A stretch of DNA of 64,000 nucleotides from Arthrobacter sp. efr-133-R2A-120 (GTDB lineage Bacteria; Actinomycetota; Actinomycetes; Actinomycetales; Micrococcaceae), in contig NZ_JARVRF010000011.1 of the NCBI RefSeq assembly GCF_030209835.1, positions 124,001-188,000 on the forward strand, written 5' to 3'. Position numbers and translations under genes: made by a program. The notes under the pieces are model-generated. The model saw only the letters and a program-made list of their open reading frames with translations, made no database searches and was not told the origin of the DNA. Positions 8,664 through 18,171 of this stretch are shown one piece after another. Each line of letters opens with the position of its first letter. The stretch's first letter is position 1.

Positions 8664-9803
8664 TCAGATGAAAGCGGGGATCGACGGCGGGACGTCCATG
8701 AGCACCGCGCCCGCACCGTCGTAGATGCCGTCACCGAGGAAGGCGTGCTGGGTGACCACCAAAGCATCACGCAGGTAGCGCTGCATGGGGTTGGAATCGT
8801 AGATGGCCGCGGTTCCAGAGAGCGTGTAGGCGGTGTTCACTGCCCTGGCTCCTACACGGGCAACGTGGGTGGAGGCGAGGCGAAGCAGCGCCTTCTGCTT
8901 GTCCGTTGCAGGGTCACCCGCCTCGACCGTTGCGTATACTTCATCGGAAATTTCGTAAAAGAATGCGCGAGCGGATCGCAGTTCGGCTTCGGCCTTGGCC
9001 ACGTCCATCCGGTAGTAGGAGCGGTCTGCCAGCTTCGGGGCCCCGGTGATGCCCGTTCGGCCGCTGCCGACGCCGATTGCGTAGTCCAGCGCGGCCCGGC
9101 CTGCACCGAGGTTGACGACGGCGAGCACCTGCGCTGCGTAGGCGATGGCGGGGTAGCGGTACAACGGTTCGTCGACGGTGGGTTCGCCGCCGCGGACAAA
9201 CGTCCACTCGTCGTTCACCACGTGGCCGCTGACCCGTAGGTCATGGCTGCCTGTGCCGTTGAGCCCAATAACGTCCCAGTTCTCTACGATCTCCACGTGC
9301 TCGGGGCGGAGCAGGGCGGTCAGGGGCTTGCCTTGGGTGGCTTTGTTGCCCACCAAGCCAACGCCCAGGATGTCCGCGCCTTTGCAGCCGCTGGAGAACT
9401 TCCACTCGCCGGAGACGTACCAGCCGCCGTCCACCCGTTCGGCTTTGGCCAGGGGATACAGCCCGCCGGCGAAAGCCACGTCCGGGCCGTCCGCGTACAG
9501 TTGGGCCTGGGTTTCCAAAGGCAGCGCGGCGAGGTAGACGGAAGAACCGAAGCTGGCCACCCAGCCGGCGGAGGCGTCCACCGCTGAGATCTTCTCGATG
9601 ATGCGCAGGAACTCGCTCGGCGGAAGGGCGTCACCGCCGAAGCGCCGTGGAGTGCCTGCCCGGAAGATGCCTACCTTCTTGAATTCGGAGACAATATCCC
9701 GCGGAACGAACTTATTTTCGCCGAATTCCTCGCGGCGCTTCGCGATGAGCTCCAGGACGTCATCAAGCGTGGTTGGCGGAGCCGTATCCAAAACGTCGGT
9801 CAT
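8664..9803 (-). CDS. iacA: Flavin-dependent indoleacetate oxygenase IacA
   Basis: This 379-residue protein has the acyl-CoA-dehydrogenase fold of two-component flavin monooxygenases such as HsaA and HpaH. Visible segments are DASAGWVASFGSSVYLAALP, GEWKFSSGCKGADILGVGLV and the C-terminal YTLSGTAAIYDSNPMQRYLRDA, which replaces the usual acyl-CoA dehydrogenase base region. In known systems IacA starts indole-3-acetate breakdown by oxygenating the indole ring with reduced flavin from IacG. The ATG at 9803 starts MTDVL; upstream in-frame starts exist to 9833. It is the first gene of the minus-strand operon and is divergent from the histidine kinase. Confidence 0.9.
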   Translation of the reverse strand: MTDVLDTAPPTTLDDVLELIAKRREEFGENKFVPRDIVSEFKKVGIFRAGTPRRFGGDALPPSEFLRIIEKISAVDASAGWVASFGSSVYLAALPLETQAQLYADGPDVAFAGGLYPLAKAERVDGGWYVSGEWKFSSGCKGADILGVGLVGNKATQGKPLTALLRPEHVEIVENWDVIGLNGTGSHDLRVSGHVVNDEWTFVRGGEPTVDEPLYRYPAIAYAAQVLAVVNLGAGRAALDYAIGVGSGRTGITGAPKLADRSYYRMDVAKAEAELRSARAFFYEISDEVYATVEAGDPATDKQKALLRLASTHVARVGARAVNTAYTLSGTAAIYDSNPMQRYLRDALVVTQHAFLGDGIYDGAGAVLMDVPPSIPAFI

Positions 9804-9900
9804 TGGAATTCCCATCAATAGAGCGGACAGCAAATTGTTCTGGTCTCAAAAGTATTTGGCGGGCGAGTTGCCTTCAATCGGGGATTCGTAGCCGTCAGCC

Positions 9901-9941
9901 AAGGAAATAGCCATGCGGGGTAAAGGAAATACCTATGCGGG
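9901..9941. repeat. 22-bp tandem duplication over the histidine kinase start
   Basis: Two adjacent copies of AAGGAAATA-C(N)-ATGCGGG are seen at 9901-9919 and 9923-9941, so the ribosome binding site and start codon are duplicated. Only the first ATG (9913) opens the long frame; the ATG in the second copy is out of frame and stops after eight codons. Confidence 0.75.
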
Positions 9942-11457
9942 AGGACCTGCCGGCGGGCTAGAATTGCCTGTGCCTAATTCCTTGCCAGGTCCGTCTGCGG
10001 AAGACTATAAAGTCCTGATTCAGTCGCTCAGCTATTGCATCCTGATCCATGACGCCGAATCCAAGGACATCCTTTGGGCCAACCAAGCCGCTTGCGACAT
10101 GCTGGGCTTCACCCTTGAGGAACTGAGACCGCTCAAGGCACCTGATATGAGCGGTGCGGATTCCCGCTACCGACGCTCCGTTGGTGTTCACTGGCTTCAG
10201 GACGCCGCGGACCACGGAATCAGCAGGACCGAATGGATGTACCGTTCAAAATCCGGGCGGGAATTCCTGACCGAGGCCATCGCCGTCCGTGTGCAACTTC
10301 AGTCCGGCAGCGCCGTCATGGTGCAATTCCGGGACATCGAAAAAGAAGAGTCGCTGAAATCCGAGCTGCAGCGCACGGAAGGCCGCCTCCAAGCGTTCCT
10401 CCTGCGAATGGCCGAGGGAATCCTGGTGCTGGACGCCGACGGCGTGATCACCTTCGCCAGCGGTGCCGCCGGGGGTCAGTTGGGCCGCGACGTCGACAGC
10501 CTGCTGGGCGAGAGTTTCCTTGACCTCTGTACGCCGTCTTCCAAGCTCGTTTTGGAAAACGCCCTGACCAAGATGCAAGCCGACGGTTCTTCGATTCTTC
10601 GCCTCGAACTGGTGCATCCCGACGGCAACAACCGGTGGTTTGGCACCAGCTGCCACTACCTCGCATTGGAGAAGGACCTGACAGGTGCCATGCTCCTTCT
10701 CCAGGACATCACCGAATATGTCGCCGCAGAAGAGCAGCACCGTCGCGACCTGGAGCATTTGAACTACTTGGGCCGGTACAACGCCATGGGAGATATGGCC
10801 ATGGCAATCGCCCATGAGCTTGGTCAACCCCTGGCCGCAGCCACCAACTTCGTGGATGGTGTAACGCGGCGGGTCAAGGATCCGGAAATGCGGATCGATG
10901 ACTTGGTCTATGGTTTGGACAATGCGCGCAAGCAAATTGACCGGGCAAACCAGATCGTCAAAAGCCTGCGCGATTTCGTCGTCCAGCTGGAGCAGTCCGA
11001 GCAACTCGTTGACCTGAATGAAATCGTCAGGGATTGCCTATATTTCATTCGGCTGCGGGCTGATCAGCATGAGACCGAGCTGCAGTTGGTGATGAGTGAC
11101 AGCCCTATCTGGATTCGTTGCGAAAAGGTCCTCACGGGGCAAGTGATCCTGAACCTCTGCCACAACGCCATCGACGAGATGTCAGGCTGGCCACAGCGTG
11201 AACGGCATGTCGCCATCACCACTTATGCCACGGAATCCAGCGGTGTTTTCCGGGTCGCCGATCGCGGCAAAGGACTCGCCCATATCCCGGACGGCAGGAT
11301 CTTTGACGGCGCTTTCACCTCAAAGTCCGCTGGCAGCGGGATCGGGCTTGCCCTCAGCCATCGCATCATCACTCGCCAGCACGGCCGGATTTACGCAGAG
11401 GAAAACGAATCCCGCGGAGCGACATTTACTTTTGAGCTTCCGCTCGCGAGTGAATGA
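9913..11457 (+). CDS. PAS-domain sensor histidine kinase (FixL-like)
   Basis: This 514-residue soluble kinase has no membrane segments. PAS domains lie at about 35-145 (ILIHDAESKDILWANQAACDMLGF) and 155-275 (ILVLDADGVITFASGAAGG), linked by a short coiled stretch. The dimerization/phosphoacceptor helix AIAHELGQPLAAATNF follows (His near 299), then the ATPase domain with NLCHNAIDEM (N box), VADRGKGL and SGIGLALSHRI. This is the FixL/DctS-like architecture that pairs with FixJ-type regulators, so the partner is most likely the regulator at 3407-4033. A cytosolic PAS sensor could read indoleacetate or an aromatic intermediate. It ends three bases before the convergent dehydrogenase gene. Confidence 0.9.
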   Translation: MRGKGNTYAGGPAGGLELPVPNSLPGPSAEDYKVLIQSLSYCILIHDAESKDILWANQAACDMLGFTLEELRPLKAPDMSGADSRYRRSVGVHWLQDAADHGISRTEWMYRSKSGREFLTEAIAVRVQLQSGSAVMVQFRDIEKEESLKSELQRTEGRLQAFLLRMAEGILVLDADGVITFASGAAGGQLGRDVDSLLGESFLDLCTPSSKLVLENALTKMQADGSSILRLELVHPDGNNRWFGTSCHYLALEKDLTGAMLLLQDITEYVAAEEQHRRDLEHLNYLGRYNAMGDMAMAIAHELGQPLAAATNFVDGVTRRVKDPEMRIDDLVYGLDNARKQIDRANQIVKSLRDFVVQLEQSEQLVDLNEIVRDCLYFIRLRADQHETELQLVMSDSPIWIRCEKVLTGQVILNLCHNAIDEMSGWPQRERHVAITTYATESSGVFRVADRGKGLAHIPDGRIFDGAFTSKSAGSGIGLALSHRIITRQHGRIYAEENESRGATFTFELPLASE

Positions 11458-11460
11458 GTG

Positions 11461-12633
11461 CTAGCTGGGCCCGGTGACGTGAATCAGCGCGCTTTTGGCG
11501 TCGGCGGATTCGTCGATGGCGGCCAGGATGCGTTGGACGGCCAGCCCTTGTTCGAGCGACGGCGACGGCGCGGTTCCGGCGTCGATGGCGGTCAGGTAGT
11601 CGCGGATCTGGTGGGTGAAGCTGTGTTCCCAGCCGATCACGTGCCCTTGGGGCCACCAGGCGCCCATGTAGGGATGTTCGGGCTCGTTGACCAGGATCCT
11701 GCGGAAACCCTGCTCCCGCACCGGAAGGGTGGCGTCCAGGAAGCCGAGTTCGTTGAGGTTTTCCAGGTCGAAGAGCAGGGAGCCTTTGTCCCCGTAGATT
11801 TCCAGGGCCAGGGAGTTCTTCCGCCCCGTGGCCATGCGGGAGACTTCCACGGAGGCGATTGCCCCGGAGGCGAGGGTCAGCGTGGCCCAGGCGGCGTCGT
11901 CGACCGTTACTTGTTCCGGACCGTCCGTGCCGGGGCGCTGGTTCACGAAGGTGTGCAGCCGGCCGGAGACCTCGGTGACAGTGTCCCCGAGCAGGAACAG
12001 GACCTGGTCGATCGCGTGCGAGGCGATATCCCCCAGGGCCCCGGACCCTGCCGTTTCCTTGTTCAACCGCCAGGTCATGGGCGACTCGGGATCGGCCAGC
12101 CAGTCCTGCAGGTACGAGGCTCGCACATGCCGGACGGTCCCGAGCCGGCCGTCCGCGATGAGCTCCCGGGCCAAGGCCAGGGCCGGGACGCGGCGGTAGT
12201 TGAAGCCGATCATGGACTGCACGCCCCGGGCCCGGGCCTTAGCCGCCGCGGCGGTCATGAGTTCCGCTTCGGCCAGGGTGTTCGCCAACGGTTTCTCGAC
12301 CAGGACGTGCTTGCCTGCTTCGAGGGCCGCGATGGCGATCTCGGCGTGCATCCAGCCCGGGGCGCAGATGTCCACGATATGGATGTCATCGCGTTCCAGG
12401 ACCTGGCGCCAGTCCGTGGCGGACTCGCTCCAGCCGTACCGGGCGGCCGCCTCGGCGACCCGTTCCGGGTTCCGGCCCACGAGCACTTTCTGCTCGAACG
12501 CCGGAACATCGAAGAAACTGGCCACGTTCCGCCACGCACTCGAATGCGCCTTGCCCATGAACGCGTAACCAATCGCGGCAACACCGAGGGTCTTGATTCC
12601 GGTCCCGTCCACGTTTTGCGAAGTTTCACTCAA
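11461..12633 (-). CDS. Gfo/Idh/MocA-family NAD(P)-dependent sugar dehydrogenase
   Basis: This 390-residue oxidoreductase has an N-terminal Rossmann domain (VAAIGYAFMGKAHSSAW), the family signature VEKPLANT near residue 116, and the C-terminal beta-sheet substrate domain, where GALGDIASHAIDQVLFLLG carries the usual catalytic Asp/His pair. Members oxidise sugars, inositols or glycosides, often at C3. Its start overlaps the ABC ATPase stop by four bases, making it the last gene of the transporter operon, which ties the substrate to what the transporter brings in. A second family member lies at 21947-23041. Confidence 0.88.
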   Translation of the reverse strand: MSETSQNVDGTGIKTLGVAAIGYAFMGKAHSSAWRNVASFFDVPAFEQKVLVGRNPERVAEAAARYGWSESATDWRQVLERDDIHIVDICAPGWMHAEIAIAALEAGKHVLVEKPLANTLAEAELMTAAAAKARARGVQSMIGFNYRRVPALALARELIADGRLGTVRHVRASYLQDWLADPESPMTWRLNKETAGSGALGDIASHAIDQVLFLLGDTVTEVSGRLHTFVNQRPGTDGPEQVTVDDAAWATLTLASGAIASVEVSRMATGRKNSLALEIYGDKGSLLFDLENLNELGFLDATLPVREQGFRRILVNEPEHPYMGAWWPQGHVIGWEHSFTHQIRDYLTAIDAGTAPSPSLEQGLAVQRILAAIDESADAKSALIHVTGPS

Positions 12634-13544
12634 TTGGCTTGTCCTGTCGCTTCGGCCATGCGGAGCTGGGCGTTGAATTGCTGGCGCGTCGCACGCCGGA
12701 CGGCCTGGCGTTCGGGATCGGGAACCGGGGCGGCAAGCAGGAGGCGTTGCGTGTAGCTTGCATCAGGATTGGACGTGATCTTGTCCGCGGTTCCGCTTTC
12801 GACGATTTCCCCCTTGTACATCACGGCGACACGGTGGCTGATGTATCGCACAACGGACAGGTCATGCGTGACAAAGAGGTAGGAAACCCCCGTGCGTTCC
12901 TGGATTTCGATGAACAGGTCCAGGACCCGCGACTGGTTGGACAGGTCCAACGCGCTGACGGGTTCGTCGCAGACGATCAGGCGCGGGTCCCGGCAGAGCG
13001 CACGGGCAATGGCGATTCGCTGGCGCTGTCCCCCCGAGAATTCACGTGGCAGACGGGTGGCTGCGTCCTTCGGCAGGTGGACTTGCTCAAGGAGGTCGGT
13101 AACCCGTTGCTCGGCAGCCGCACGCCCGGTGCCGGCTGTCATTAATGGTTCTGCGAGGATATCCAGCACCGTCAGGGCCGGGTTCAGCGAGGTATAGGGG
13201 TCTTGGAACACCACTTGGATTTCGTCGCTGAGTGACCGGCGTTCCTTGCGGTTCATGGACGAAATGACTTTGCCGTCGTAACGGATCGCGCCGGCTGTTA
13301 CGGGGGCAAGGCCCAGCACGGCGCGGCCCAGTGTCGTTTTTCCGGAGCCGGATTCTCCTACGAGACCCATGGTTTCGCCGGGCTGGATGTCCAGGGAAAT
13401 ACCTTTGAGTGCAGTGAAGGCGGGCTTGCGCCATCCCTTGGACGGATATTGGACCGTGACGCCCTCGATGCTCAGGAGTGGGGAGCCGGATCCGCCATGA
13501 GATCCGGACGGGGCTTCAACTGTGGAGATCATGTCAGTTCCCAT
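12630..13544 (-). CDS. Oligopeptide/glycoside-type ABC transporter ATP-binding protein (DppF/OppF-like)
   Basis: This 304-residue ABC ATPase has Walker A GESGSGKTTLG, Q-loop VFQDPYTSLNPAL, signature FSGGQRQRIAIARAL, Walker B LIVCDEPVSALD and switch histidine VTHDLS. A short C-terminal oligopeptide-transporter extension follows (DASYTQRLLLAAPVPDPERQ). It pairs with the ATPase half of the fused protein encoded just upstream. The ATG at 13544 overlaps that gene's TGA; ATG 13532 is an alternative start. It is coupled by overlap to the dehydrogenase downstream. Confidence 0.9.
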   Translation of the reverse strand: MGTDMISTVEAPSGSHGGSGSPLLSIEGVTVQYPSKGWRKPAFTALKGISLDIQPGETMGLVGESGSGKTTLGRAVLGLAPVTAGAIRYDGKVISSMNRKERRSLSDEIQVVFQDPYTSLNPALTVLDILAEPLMTAGTGRAAAEQRVTDLLEQVHLPKDAATRLPREFSGGQRQRIAIARALCRDPRLIVCDEPVSALDLSNQSRVLDLFIEIQERTGVSYLFVTHDLSVVRYISHRVAVMYKGEIVESGTADKITSNPDASYTQRLLLAAPVPDPERQAVRRATRQQFNAQLRMAEATGQAN

Positions 13545-15397
13545 CAGGCTGTCTGTGCCCTGTTAGGCAGCGCGGGGTTTGGCCGCGTGGAGTTCGGCAC
13601 GCCGGGCTTGCGATTCAACGGCGGACGCGGCGTGGCACCCTCCAAGGTGGATGAAAGGAGCATCCGGGTGTACGGGTCCTGCGGATTGGCGAAGAGATCG
13701 CGGACCTCGGCCGCCTCTACAATCTTTCCGGTGTGCATGACGGCTACGCGATCGCAAAGGTCCGCGACCACACCGAAGTCGTGGGTCACCAGGATGACAC
13801 CCATGTTGCGTTCGGCCTGAAGTGAACGGATCAGGTCGAGGATCTCAGCCTGGACCGTTACGTCCAGGGCCGTTGTGGGTTCATCGGCGATGAGCAGGTC
13901 CGGATCGCAGGAAATTGCGCCGGCGATGAGGACGCGCTGTGCCATGCCTCCCGACACCTGGTGCGGATAGGAGTCATACACCCGCGCAGGATCGTTGATT
14001 CCAACACGCTCCAGCAGGCCCAGAAGGCGGGTTCTTGCTTCCTTGGCCGAAATCTTCAAATGCTGCCGCAGGGGCTCGGCCAGCTGTGAGCCAATGCTGA
14101 ACGCAGGATCAAGGTTGGACATGGGTTCCTGCGGTACGTACGCGATGCGCTTTCCGCGGAGGCGGTTCATGGCACCCCTCCCCAGGCTATTGAGCTCGAC
14201 CCCGTCAAAGTGCAGCCGTTCGGCCGAAACCCTGGCTTCTGGCGGCAGCAAGCCCAGAAGCGAAAAGGCCGTCTGGCTCTTTCCGGAACCCGACTCGCCA
14301 ACGAGCCCAAGGACCTGGCCGCGGCTCACTGTCAGCGACACTCCGTCCACAACGGTTCGCCGTCCGCCGTCGACTGGATAGTTCACCTTCAAGTTCTCAA
14401 CAACCAGCAGGACGTCCTCCGCCACTGGCGCATAGTCAGCCGGTGCGGGAGTTGATGCCTCGCGCGCCGAGGAGGATTCGGCGTCGCGTTTTCGCTCCAA
14501 ATGGCGTTGGGTGCGTTTCCGGGAACCGCCAAGGATGTCGCGCAGGGAGTTGGCCAGGAGGGCGAGCGATGCGGTGGTCAAGCAGATAATCAGGCCAGGC
14601 CACAGAAGCAGCAGTGGGGCTACATAAATGTTCGCGAAAGCGTCATTCAGCATGGCACCCCAACTGGCCTCATTGGGCGAACCAAGCCCCAGGAAGGCGA
14701 TACCGGCCTGGATTCCGATGGAGACACCGAAGATCTGGGCGGCCTGGATGATGGAAGGCGCCTGGACAACGGGGAGGATGTGGCGGCGAATGATGCGGGC
14801 ATCGGACAAACCGGACACCCGCGCCGCGTCAACGAAGAGTTCTTCGCGAACCGAAACAACCGAAGCCCTGACCAAGCGGTAGACGGACGGCGAGACGATG
14901 AGGCCCAGTACGACCATGGCCACATACGTGCTTTGGGATACGGCAGCCATGACTACCAGCAGGACGATGATGGCCGGTACCGCCATCATGAAGTTGCTTG
15001 CCCAAGCGAGGATGGCGTCGGCCCGCCCGCGGTAGTAGCCGCCCAGGAGTCCGGCAGGCAGTCCCACGGCAAATGCGACACCAACGGCCACCAGCGCCGC
15101 GGCAAGACTCGTTTGTCCGCCGTACAGCAAACGGGCGACGACGTCCCGGCCCACCCCGTCTGCACCAAGCAGGTGTTCCTGGCCCATGGGAGCCAATGTC
15201 TGGGCGAGGGAGGACTTGAGGGGATCCTGATCGGTGAGGAAAGGCGCCAGTACGCTCACCAATATGAGGATCAGCAATATGGCAAGCGAGCAGATGGCAA
15301 CAGGATCCTGCAAGACCTGAACCGCCACATGCCGTTTCCTGGCGATGTTGCCACCTGCAGGGGCGGCGACGATTCCGTCGATTGGGGGGATTGTCAT
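13544..15397 (-). CDS. Fused ABC permease-ATPase (DppC-DppD fusion)
   Basis: This 617-residue protein joins two usually separate transporter subunits. Residues 1 to about 300 are a DppC/OppC-type permease with several membrane helices ([30 protein letters not shown]) and the EAA-like loop [13 protein letters not shown]. After a charged linker (about 300-335) comes a full ATPase with Walker [25 protein letters not shown], signature [15 protein letters not shown] and [11 protein letters not shown]. The frame is continuous with no ambiguous junction. Start and stop overlap the flanking transporter genes, which argues that the fused form is the working one. Similar fusions occur sporadically in actinobacterial peptide-type transporters. 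Confidence 0.9.
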   Translation of the reverse strand: MTIPPIDGIVAAPAGGNIARKRHVAVQVLQDPVAICSLAILLILILVSVLAPFLTDQDPLKSSLAQTLAPMGQEHLLGADGVGRDVVARLLYGGQTSLAAALVAVGVAFAVGLPAGLLGGYYRGRADAILAWASNFMMAVPAIIVLLVVMAAVSQSTYVAMVVLGLIVSPSVYRLVRASVVSVREELFVDAARVSGLSDARIIRRHILPVVQAPSIIQAAQIFGVSIGIQAGIAFLGLGSPNEASWGAMLNDAFANIYVAPLLLLWPGLIICLTTASLALLANSLRDILGGSRKRTQRHLERKRDAESSSAREASTPAPADYAPVAEDVLLVVENLKVNYPVDGGRRTVVDGVSLTVSRGQVLGLVGESGSGKSQTAFSLLGLLPPEARVSAERLHFDGVELNSLGRGAMNRLRGKRIAYVPQEPMSNLDPAFSIGSQLAEPLRQHLKISAKEARTRLLGLLERVGINDPARVYDSYPHQVSGGMAQRVLIAGAISCDPDLLIADEPTTALDVTVQAEILDLIRSLQAERNMGVILVTHDFGVVADLCDRVAVMHTGKIVEAAEVRDLFANPQDPYTRMLLSSTLEGATPRPPLNRKPGVPNSTRPNPALPNRAQTA

Positions 15398-16344
15398 TCT
15401 GCACGCACCTTGGGGTTGAGCCAGCCGTAGGCCAGGTCAGCAATGAGATTTACCGCGACCACGATGACCACCATCACGATCACGACGCCGAGCACCACGG
15501 GAGCGTCTCCCTGGACTGCGGCCGAGGTCGCGATGCTGCCGATCCCGCGAAGGCCGAAGACCTTCTCGACGATCACCGCACCTCCGACGAGTCCGATGAA
15601 TTGCAGGGACAAGACGGTAAGTGCCGGAGGTGCGGCGTTGCGAAGGACGTGCTTGAAGATCACCCGCCGGTCACTGAGCCCGCGGCTGCGCAAGGTCCGG
15701 ACGAAGTCCAACCTGAGGACGTCCAGCATGGAGCCACGCAATTGTTGGGTGGTGGCTGCTGTAGCACCGAAGGCCAAGGCAATTGACGGCAGGGTGATGG
15801 ATCGCAGCCACTCGACCACCGAGCGCTGGAAGGGTACGAAGCCCGTGGCAGGCAGCCATCCGAGGTTGACTGCCACCACCATCGCGAGGATGAGCGCTAC
15901 GAGGAATCCCGGTATGGAGTCTGCCAACACGGCGCCGACCTGGATGCTTTTGTCCAACCAGCCGGCACGGACAGCGGCGATCGAACCCAGGACAACGCTG
16001 ACCATTGCTGACAAGATCAGCGCGCCGAGAATGATCGACAGGGTCACTGGCAGTGCTGTGAGCAGCGTGGTGGAGACAGGCACGCTGTTGAACCACGATT
16101 TCCCGAGGTTCCCGGTGAACGTGGTGCCCAACCAGTCGAAGTAGCGGACACCGATCGGACGGTCGAGTCCCAGTTCGGCTGCCTTGGCCATCGCTTGTTC
16201 CGGCGTTGCGGTTTCGCCCACGATATTGCGAGCCACATCGGATCCCGTGAAGTTGAGCATGATGTAGGTTGCACTGGCGACGAGGATCACCAGCAAGATC
16301 CCGGCCAATAGGCGCCGGATCAGGAACACGACCATCCCGTTCAC
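15394..16344 (-). CDS. ABC transporter permease (DppB-like)
   Basis: This 316-residue inner-membrane permease begins with the classical DppB helix (FLIRRLLAGILLVILVASATYIMLNF) and has six predicted membrane spans. The coupling loop DRRVIFKHVLRNAAPPALTVL and the ending VNLIADLAYGWLNPKVR are typical. It pairs with the permease half of the fused protein. Its stop overlaps that gene's start by four bases and it follows the binding-protein gene by about 30 bp. Confidence 0.92.
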   Translation of the reverse strand: MNGMVVFLIRRLLAGILLVILVASATYIMLNFTGSDVARNIVGETATPEQAMAKAAELGLDRPIGVRYFDWLGTTFTGNLGKSWFNSVPVSTTLLTALPVTLSIILGALILSAMVSVVLGSIAAVRAGWLDKSIQVGAVLADSIPGFLVALILAMVVAVNLGWLPATGFVPFQRSVVEWLRSITLPSIALAFGATAATTQQLRGSMLDVLRLDFVRTLRSRGLSDRRVIFKHVLRNAAPPALTVLSLQFIGLVGGAVIVEKVFGLRGIGSIATSAAVQGDAPVVLGVVIVMVVIVVAVNLIADLAYGWLNPKVRAE

Positions 16345-16375
16345 CCTCTTTCTTTTTAGCTGTTCAGTTCCGCCG

Positions 16376-17890
16376 CTAGTTCGCGGCCGGCTTGAAGTTG
16401 TACAGGGGAGGGGCGTTGTAGAACGGGTTCATCGTGACCTCGACCTTCTTCGAGGACGCGTAGGTGTCCTTCACGACATCCCACGGAGCGTTCCACGCCT
16501 GCTTGACCAGATATGTGTTCAGCTCCTGATAAGCCTTGGTCTGCTCGTCGCCGGTGGAGCGGCTGATTTGGGCGATCAGGTCATTGGCGTGCGGATCCTC
16601 GAAATGCAGGGGGTTCCATGTGCCCTGCTTGGCCACGATCAACTGGATGGTGATCCAAGGATCGGTGCCGCCGGTCTTGAAGTAGGACATGGCGTACTTG
16701 CCGGCAAGGATCGACGGCATGAATTGGTCGAAAGGTATCTTGTCGAGCTTGACCCGGATGCCGATGTTCCCCAGTTGTTCCACCATGGCTGCCTGCATCT
16801 CCGGGAACAGCGAAGAGATGTCCGGCATGACGACGTCGAAGCCGTTCGCGTAACCAGCCTCAGCCAACAAGGCTTTCGCCTTGGCGGGGTCATATTTGTA
16901 CGTCTGGTCCAGTCCGGGGACGAAAGCTCCGCTGTCCGAGGTGAAGTGCTGGCTGGTGGGAGTGCCCAGGCCCTTCTTGGCAATTTTCACGATTGAAGCG
17001 GTGTCGAACGCGTAGTTGAGGGCTTGGCGGACACGAGCGTCTGCCAAGGCCGGAACGATTGTTCCCTTCCGGTCCCAGATGTAGAGTCCTTCGACGACGC
17101 CGGGGCTTACCGTATCCGTTTTCAGCCCGCCGGCCTTCACTGCATCGATCCTGTCCGCGGCCACCGAGCTCCCGTCAAGCTGCCCGGAGAGGAGGGCGTT
17201 GGTCAGTGCGGTTCGATCGGAAATGGTCTTGATATCCACCTTGTCGAAAGGGAAAGCGTCCTTGTTCCAGTAATTTGGATTCACCGCGTAGACGTACTCA
17301 GTGCCCGCCGTGGTGGACGAGATATCCAAGGTGTAGGGTCCCGAGCCCACAGGGCTCTGGGGATTTGCCAGTGATTTGGGGCTCGCGATCATCCCGGCGA
17401 CGTTGCCGAGGCTCCTCAAGAGCGACGGGGTGGGCGTGGATAGCTTGACCACTACGGTTGACGAATCGGGGGCCTGGACATCCGAGATCGCCTTCACCAG
17501 GGCAGCTGCCTCGCCCTTGCCGGCCTTCGTATGCATCAGGTTTGCTTTTACCGCCTCTGCGTCAAGCGGCGTGCCGTCGGTGAACTTCACATCGGTGCGC
17601 AGCTTGAGAGTGAGGGTTGTCAGGGCTTTGTCGTATTCCCAGGAGGTCGCGAGGTTCGCGGTCGGTGCGCCCTTGGAATCCAGGCGGAAGAGGGAGTCGA
17701 ACACCGGCTGGTAGTACTCCTGGTCTTGCCCGTTGCCGGCCTCTGCGAGGTCCCATGACTTCAGGGCCTGGGATACGGCAAGGTTGAGGGTGCCGCCGGT
17801 TTTCCCTGCTGCTGCAGTTCCGCCGCCCCCGCAGGCGGAGACCGACAGCGCCAGCGCCAACGCGCCGGCAAGGATGAGCTTTCTTTTCAT
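16376..17890 (-). CDS. Lipoprotein substrate-binding protein, SBP family 5
   Basis: This 504-residue extracellular binding protein starts with MKRKLILAGALALALSVSAC, a lipoprotein signal with the lipobox cysteine at 20. The ATG at 17890 has AGGAGA upstream; an earlier in-frame start at 17953 would bury the signal. Family-5 features include LNLAVSQALKSWDLAE, LKLRTDVKFTDGTPLDAEAVKANL and the NYWNKDAFPFDKVDI segment. Family members bind peptides, but many bind oligosaccharides or glycosides. The presence of sugar dehydrogenases and isomerases in the cluster favours a carbohydrate-containing ligand; that is inference. It is the first gene of the transporter operon. Confidence 0.9.
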   Translation of the reverse strand: MKRKLILAGALALALSVSACGGGGTAAAGKTGGTLNLAVSQALKSWDLAEAGNGQDQEYYQPVFDSLFRLDSKGAPTANLATSWEYDKALTTLTLKLRTDVKFTDGTPLDAEAVKANLMHTKAGKGEAAALVKAISDVQAPDSSTVVVKLSTPTPSLLRSLGNVAGMIASPKSLANPQSPVGSGPYTLDISSTTAGTEYVYAVNPNYWNKDAFPFDKVDIKTISDRTALTNALLSGQLDGSSVAADRIDAVKAGGLKTDTVSPGVVEGLYIWDRKGTIVPALADARVRQALNYAFDTASIVKIAKKGLGTPTSQHFTSDSGAFVPGLDQTYKYDPAKAKALLAEAGYANGFDVVMPDISSLFPEMQAAMVEQLGNIGIRVKLDKIPFDQFMPSILAGKYAMSYFKTGGTDPWITIQLIVAKQGTWNPLHFEDPHANDLIAQISRSTGDEQTKAYQELNTYLVKQAWNAPWDVVKDTYASSKKVEVTMNPFYNAPPLYNFKPAAN

Positions 17891-18153
17891 TGTTTCTCCT
17901 GTTGGAACTCTGTGAATGGCTGGCCTAGCAGTGTGAGACTGTGTACCGGCCATGGTGCGTGGAAGATTTTGGGTGTCAGGGACGTTGGTTTTTGGCCTCG
18001 GCCTGCATGGAATACTTCGGTGTCTTGATCAGCGTGTGACCGTTTTTCGGGTTCGCGCTCCGGGCGAATTCACTGTGCGGCCTTTCTTCAGCGGCGCTTT
18101 TTGTGTCCCCCATCACTCCGTTGATTAAGCATGTTTTAGCGTTTGCTTGTTCG

Positions 18154-18171
18154 CAAGATGCCGGATTTAGT
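18154..18171. promoter_or_regulatory. Candidate ROK-repressor site upstream of the transporter operon
   Basis: CAAGATGCCGGATTTAGT matches, with few differences, the motif seen at 23109-23126 and 25724-25741. It lies upstream of the binding-protein gene, at the 3' edge of the neighbouring isomerase gene. The assignment to the ROK protein is by recurrence and context. Confidence 0.45.

Noticed and set aside
12255..12629. Overlapping frames inside the Gfo/Idh gene as nested genes
   Set aside because: They are frame shadows caused by high GC, with no ribosome binding sites or family motifs.
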